From Hymenobacter sp. H14-R3 (lineage in GTDB: Bacteria > Bacteroidota > Bacteroidia > Cytophagales > Hymenobacteraceae), in contig NZ_JASITD010000001.1 of assembly GCF_030063445.1 (NCBI RefSeq), forward strand, positions 248,001 through 312,000: a stretch of DNA of 64,000 bases, read 5' to 3'. The notes under the pieces are model-generated. The model ran no database searches. It was not told the DNA's origin and was given only the letters and a program-made list of their open reading frames with translations. Position numbers and translations under genes: made by a program. Below are positions 62,027-64,000 of this stretch, in pieces. Each line of letters opens with the position of its first letter. The first letter of the stretch is position 1.

Positions 62027-62686
62027 TCATGCCGCTGCCAGTACCTCAGCATCGTTATGGGCCGGCGAGTTGACGCGCGTGGTGACGGCGTATTCCTTCA
62101 TTAGGGCCGTATCGTAGGGCAAGAGCAGCTGCTGGTGTTGCGCGGCGCCCAGGTCGTCGGCGAGCCAGGCGCGCTCGGCCTCGGGCCCGGGCAGGATAAC
62201 GGGCATACGGTTGTGCAGCCTGGCCATCAGCTCATTGGGCTCGGTGGTGATGATGGTGAAGGTGGGATGCAGCTCGCCGGTGCTCCGGTCGAGCCACTCG
62301 TCCCACAGTCCGGCGAAGGCGAAGGGCTCCTCACTTTGCAGCAGAATGCGGTGCGGAATCTTGCCCCGCTCGGTGGCCTGCCACTCGTAGAATGAGTCGG
62401 CCAGCACCAGGCAGCGCCGCCGCGCCAGCAGCTGCCGAAAGCTGGGCTTCTCGGCCAGCGTTTCGGCGCGGGCGTTGATGGGCTTGGGGCCCGTGGCCGG
62501 GTCGCGGCTCCAGCTGGGCACCAGGCCCCACTTCACCAGCTGAATCTGGCCGGGGGCGGCGTTGGTAATAATGGGCAGTGCCTGCGAGGGCGCGGCGTTG
62601 AACGTAGGCGCGGGGGCGGTAGGCTGGGCGTTAAAACGCTTTGCCAATGCTGGCGCGGGGGTAATCAGGGTGTAGCGACCACACAT
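62027..62686 (-). CDS. SRAP domain protein (YedK/HMCES family)
   Basis: The 219-residue protein begins MCGRYTLITP, so that after Met removal Cys2 is the N-terminal residue that forms a thiazolidine cross-link with abasic DNA. The partners are present: NARAE (Asn), DSFYEW (Glu) and RLHNRMPVIL (His). The length matches YedK. It shields abasic sites in single-stranded DNA during replication. Alone on its strand, convergent with the MG2-like gene. Confidence 0.95.
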   Translation of the reverse strand: MCGRYTLITPAPALAKRFNAQPTAPAPTFNAAPSQALPIITNAAPGQIQLVKWGLVPSWSRDPATGPKPINARAETLAEKPSFRQLLARRRCLVLADSFYEWQATERGKIPHRILLQSEEPFAFAGLWDEWLDRSTGELHPTFTIITTEPNELMARLHNRMPVILPGPEAERAWLADDLGAAQHQQLLLPYDTALMKEYAVTTRVNSPAHNDAEVLAAA

Positions 62687-62848
62687 AGCGGCTAAAAGGG
62701 AAATTATCGGGAAATGGATAAACTATCCCCTTTTACGGCCCAACTGCCTTATCAGATTAGTAGACATAATCTGTAGGCATCAATAAAAAGCAGGCTTTTT
62801 AATTTTAAACGCGCTGCTTCAAGTAGTTGAGATAATTTCCTACGCACT

Positions 62849-63916
62849 TCACTCCAGCGTTATGCGCTGACTACTCGCCGCTCCATCGGCCCGCTGCACC
62901 CACAGCGTGTACAACCCCGCCGGCAGGCTGCGCACTGCTAACGTGTGCGCATCGCCCGCGTCGGGCAGGGTTTGGCTCAGCACCGTCTGGCCAAGCGCGT
63001 TGAACAAACGCACGGTGGCCGCGGGCGCGGCCAGGCCGGCGGGTAGCCGCCAAGTCAGGCGGCCGCCGGTAACGGGGTTGGGATAGACCTCGAGGATGCC
63101 CGCCCCAGTGCGGGCGGCCGCTACCCCCAGCACCCCGGCCAGCCGGGCGGTAGCGCGGGCCGAGTTGGTGGTCGTGGGCTGGCTGGGCGCGGGCGGGCAG
63201 ATAGTGGAGACGCTCACCGTGTACCCCACGCCCGGCCGCAGGCCCCGCAGCAACACGGGCGGGGTTGGCGGAGCGGGGGCCACTACCTGCACCGGCCCGC
63301 CCGCTGCCTGGTACGTAACCTGGTAGCCCGAGGCACCCGCCACTGACGCAAACGAAACGCTGGCCACCGAATCGGTCAGGCGCGTGAGCCGCACGCCACT
63401 GGGTTTCACGCAGGCTACCGAATCCACGAAGCTGCACTGCAAGCTCAGCTCGAAAGCACCCGTGGCCGTGGGGCTGGTGCCCGTCACGAACAGATAATAC
63501 TGCACGCCGGCCGTGGCCGGGAACGACAGCGTGGACGCGCTGCCGCAACCCGGCGCGTTGTCGTTGCCGCCGAGGCAGCCGCTGTATAGGTCGAATGCGA
63601 ACAGCCGGGTGTCAAAATCCTTAGCGGCCCCGCAGGTGCTAGCCTGGTACGTGCCGCTGGTAGGAGCCGTGAACCGATAAAACAGGCCCGGCGTGCCCAG
63701 GAAGCCGCCGGCGCAAGTGCCGCGCGGGGCATTAGCCACGCGGGCCCCCGCCGTGCTGGCCACCAGACGCTGCCCGCAGGCAATGGGCAGGGCCCTGCCA
63801 AGGGAATCGTTCGGGGGAGGCGTTTGGGCGTGGGCCGCCAGCGCGGCCCCGCTGAGCAGCATCAGCAGCAGCGCTATGTGGCGAAAACTAACGCGGAGTA
63901 CCTGGTTGATGCGCAT
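62849..63916 (-). CDS. Secreted protein with type IX sorting domain
   Basis: The 355-residue protein has a signal peptide (HIALLLMLLSGAALAAHAQ), a pre-peptidase C-terminal-like beta domain (residues about 35-165: GLFYRFTAPTSGTYQASTCG, LFAFDLYSGCLGG, VQYYLFVTG), a fibronectin type III segment (about 170-250) and a C-terminal T9SS type A domain (LEVYPNPVTGGRLTWRLP to LYTLWVQRADGAASSQRITLE). It is probably an adhesive or binding surface protein; no catalytic domain is visible. The window ends about 85 bases upstream of its start. Confidence 0.9.
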   Translation of the reverse strand: MRINQVLRVSFRHIALLLMLLSGAALAAHAQTPPPNDSLGRALPIACGQRLVASTAGARVANAPRGTCAGGFLGTPGLFYRFTAPTSGTYQASTCGAAKDFDTRLFAFDLYSGCLGGNDNAPGCGSASTLSFPATAGVQYYLFVTGTSPTATGAFELSLQCSFVDSVACVKPSGVRLTRLTDSVASVSFASVAGASGYQVTYQAAGGPVQVVAPAPPTPPVLLRGLRPGVGYTVSVSTICPPAPSQPTTTNSARATARLAGVLGVAAARTGAGILEVYPNPVTGGRLTWRLPAGLAAPAATVRLFNALGQTVLSQTLPDAGDAHTLAVRSLPAGLYTLWVQRADGAASSQRITLE

Positions 63917-64000
63917 TGGCGTAACAGATTAGGATTTAGTGAATAACCATCTATGAGCTAACTAGCATCTAGCCAATTGGTTGCTCTTTTTAATGGGTGT

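Overview
The window looks like a chromosomal segment of a Hymenobacter-like member of the Bacteroidota (Cytophagales). The basis is: two proteins with C-terminal type IX secretion sorting domains; a TonB receptor next to DUF4249 lipoproteins; promoters of the Bacteroidota form TTTG-N19/20-TAnnTTTG and few Shine-Dalgarno sequences; the gene order rpsU-xerC-hpf and tRNA-tuf-tRNA-secE-nusG-rplKAJL-rpoB; and a moderately high GC content. No phage, insertion sequence, CRISPR array or plasmid function is visible. Genus level is an inference.

Region by region. 1-5.5 kb (minus strand): translation and transcription operon, tRNA-Tyr, -Gly, -Thr, tuf, tRNA-Trp, secE, nusG, rplK, rplA, rplJ, rplL and probably the first codons of rpoB, with two near-consensus promoters. 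5.5-23.3 kb: housekeeping genes: an M1 aminopeptidase, a biotin carrier protein, pyrH-frr, a sigma/anti-sigma/gmk/nadD operon, two glycosyltransferases, an SDR, ahcY, a methyltransferase, metK, hpf, xerC, rpsU and an acyl-CoA dehydrogenase. 23.4-28.9 kb: a capsule/EPS export operon (Wza-like, Wzc-like tyrosine kinase with a Gly-Tyr tail, PHP-type phosphatase, epimerase). 29-37.8 kb: a TPR protein, a phosphosulfolactate synthase homologue, a large T9SS cargo protein, a bestrophin-like channel, a DedA protein, aroE and wrbA. 38-41 kb: an ECF sigma factor followed by a protein that looks like an anti-sigma factor spanning both membranes. 41-51.4 kb: uvrB, small unknowns, a patatin/Omp85 fusion, a GH43 enzyme, a hydrolase, a lipoprotein and a third ECF sigma/anti-sigma pair. 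51.6-64 kb: nth, an esterase, a four-gene TonB receptor/DUF4249/DUF4249/MG2-like surface locus, an SRAP protein and a second T9SS cargo.

The points I find most worth following are: (1) the sigma factor/trans-envelope anti-sigma pair at 38.1-40.4 kb; (2) two copies of a dispersed palindrome with a conserved outer arm and a different but still self-complementary interior; (3) the TonB-DUF4249 locus, where two DUF4249 genes share a sharply bounded, almost identical 449-bp block; (4) very long perfect inverted repeats that fill convergent intergenic gaps; and (5) promoter motifs a few bases upstream of start codons, suggesting leaderless mRNAs.
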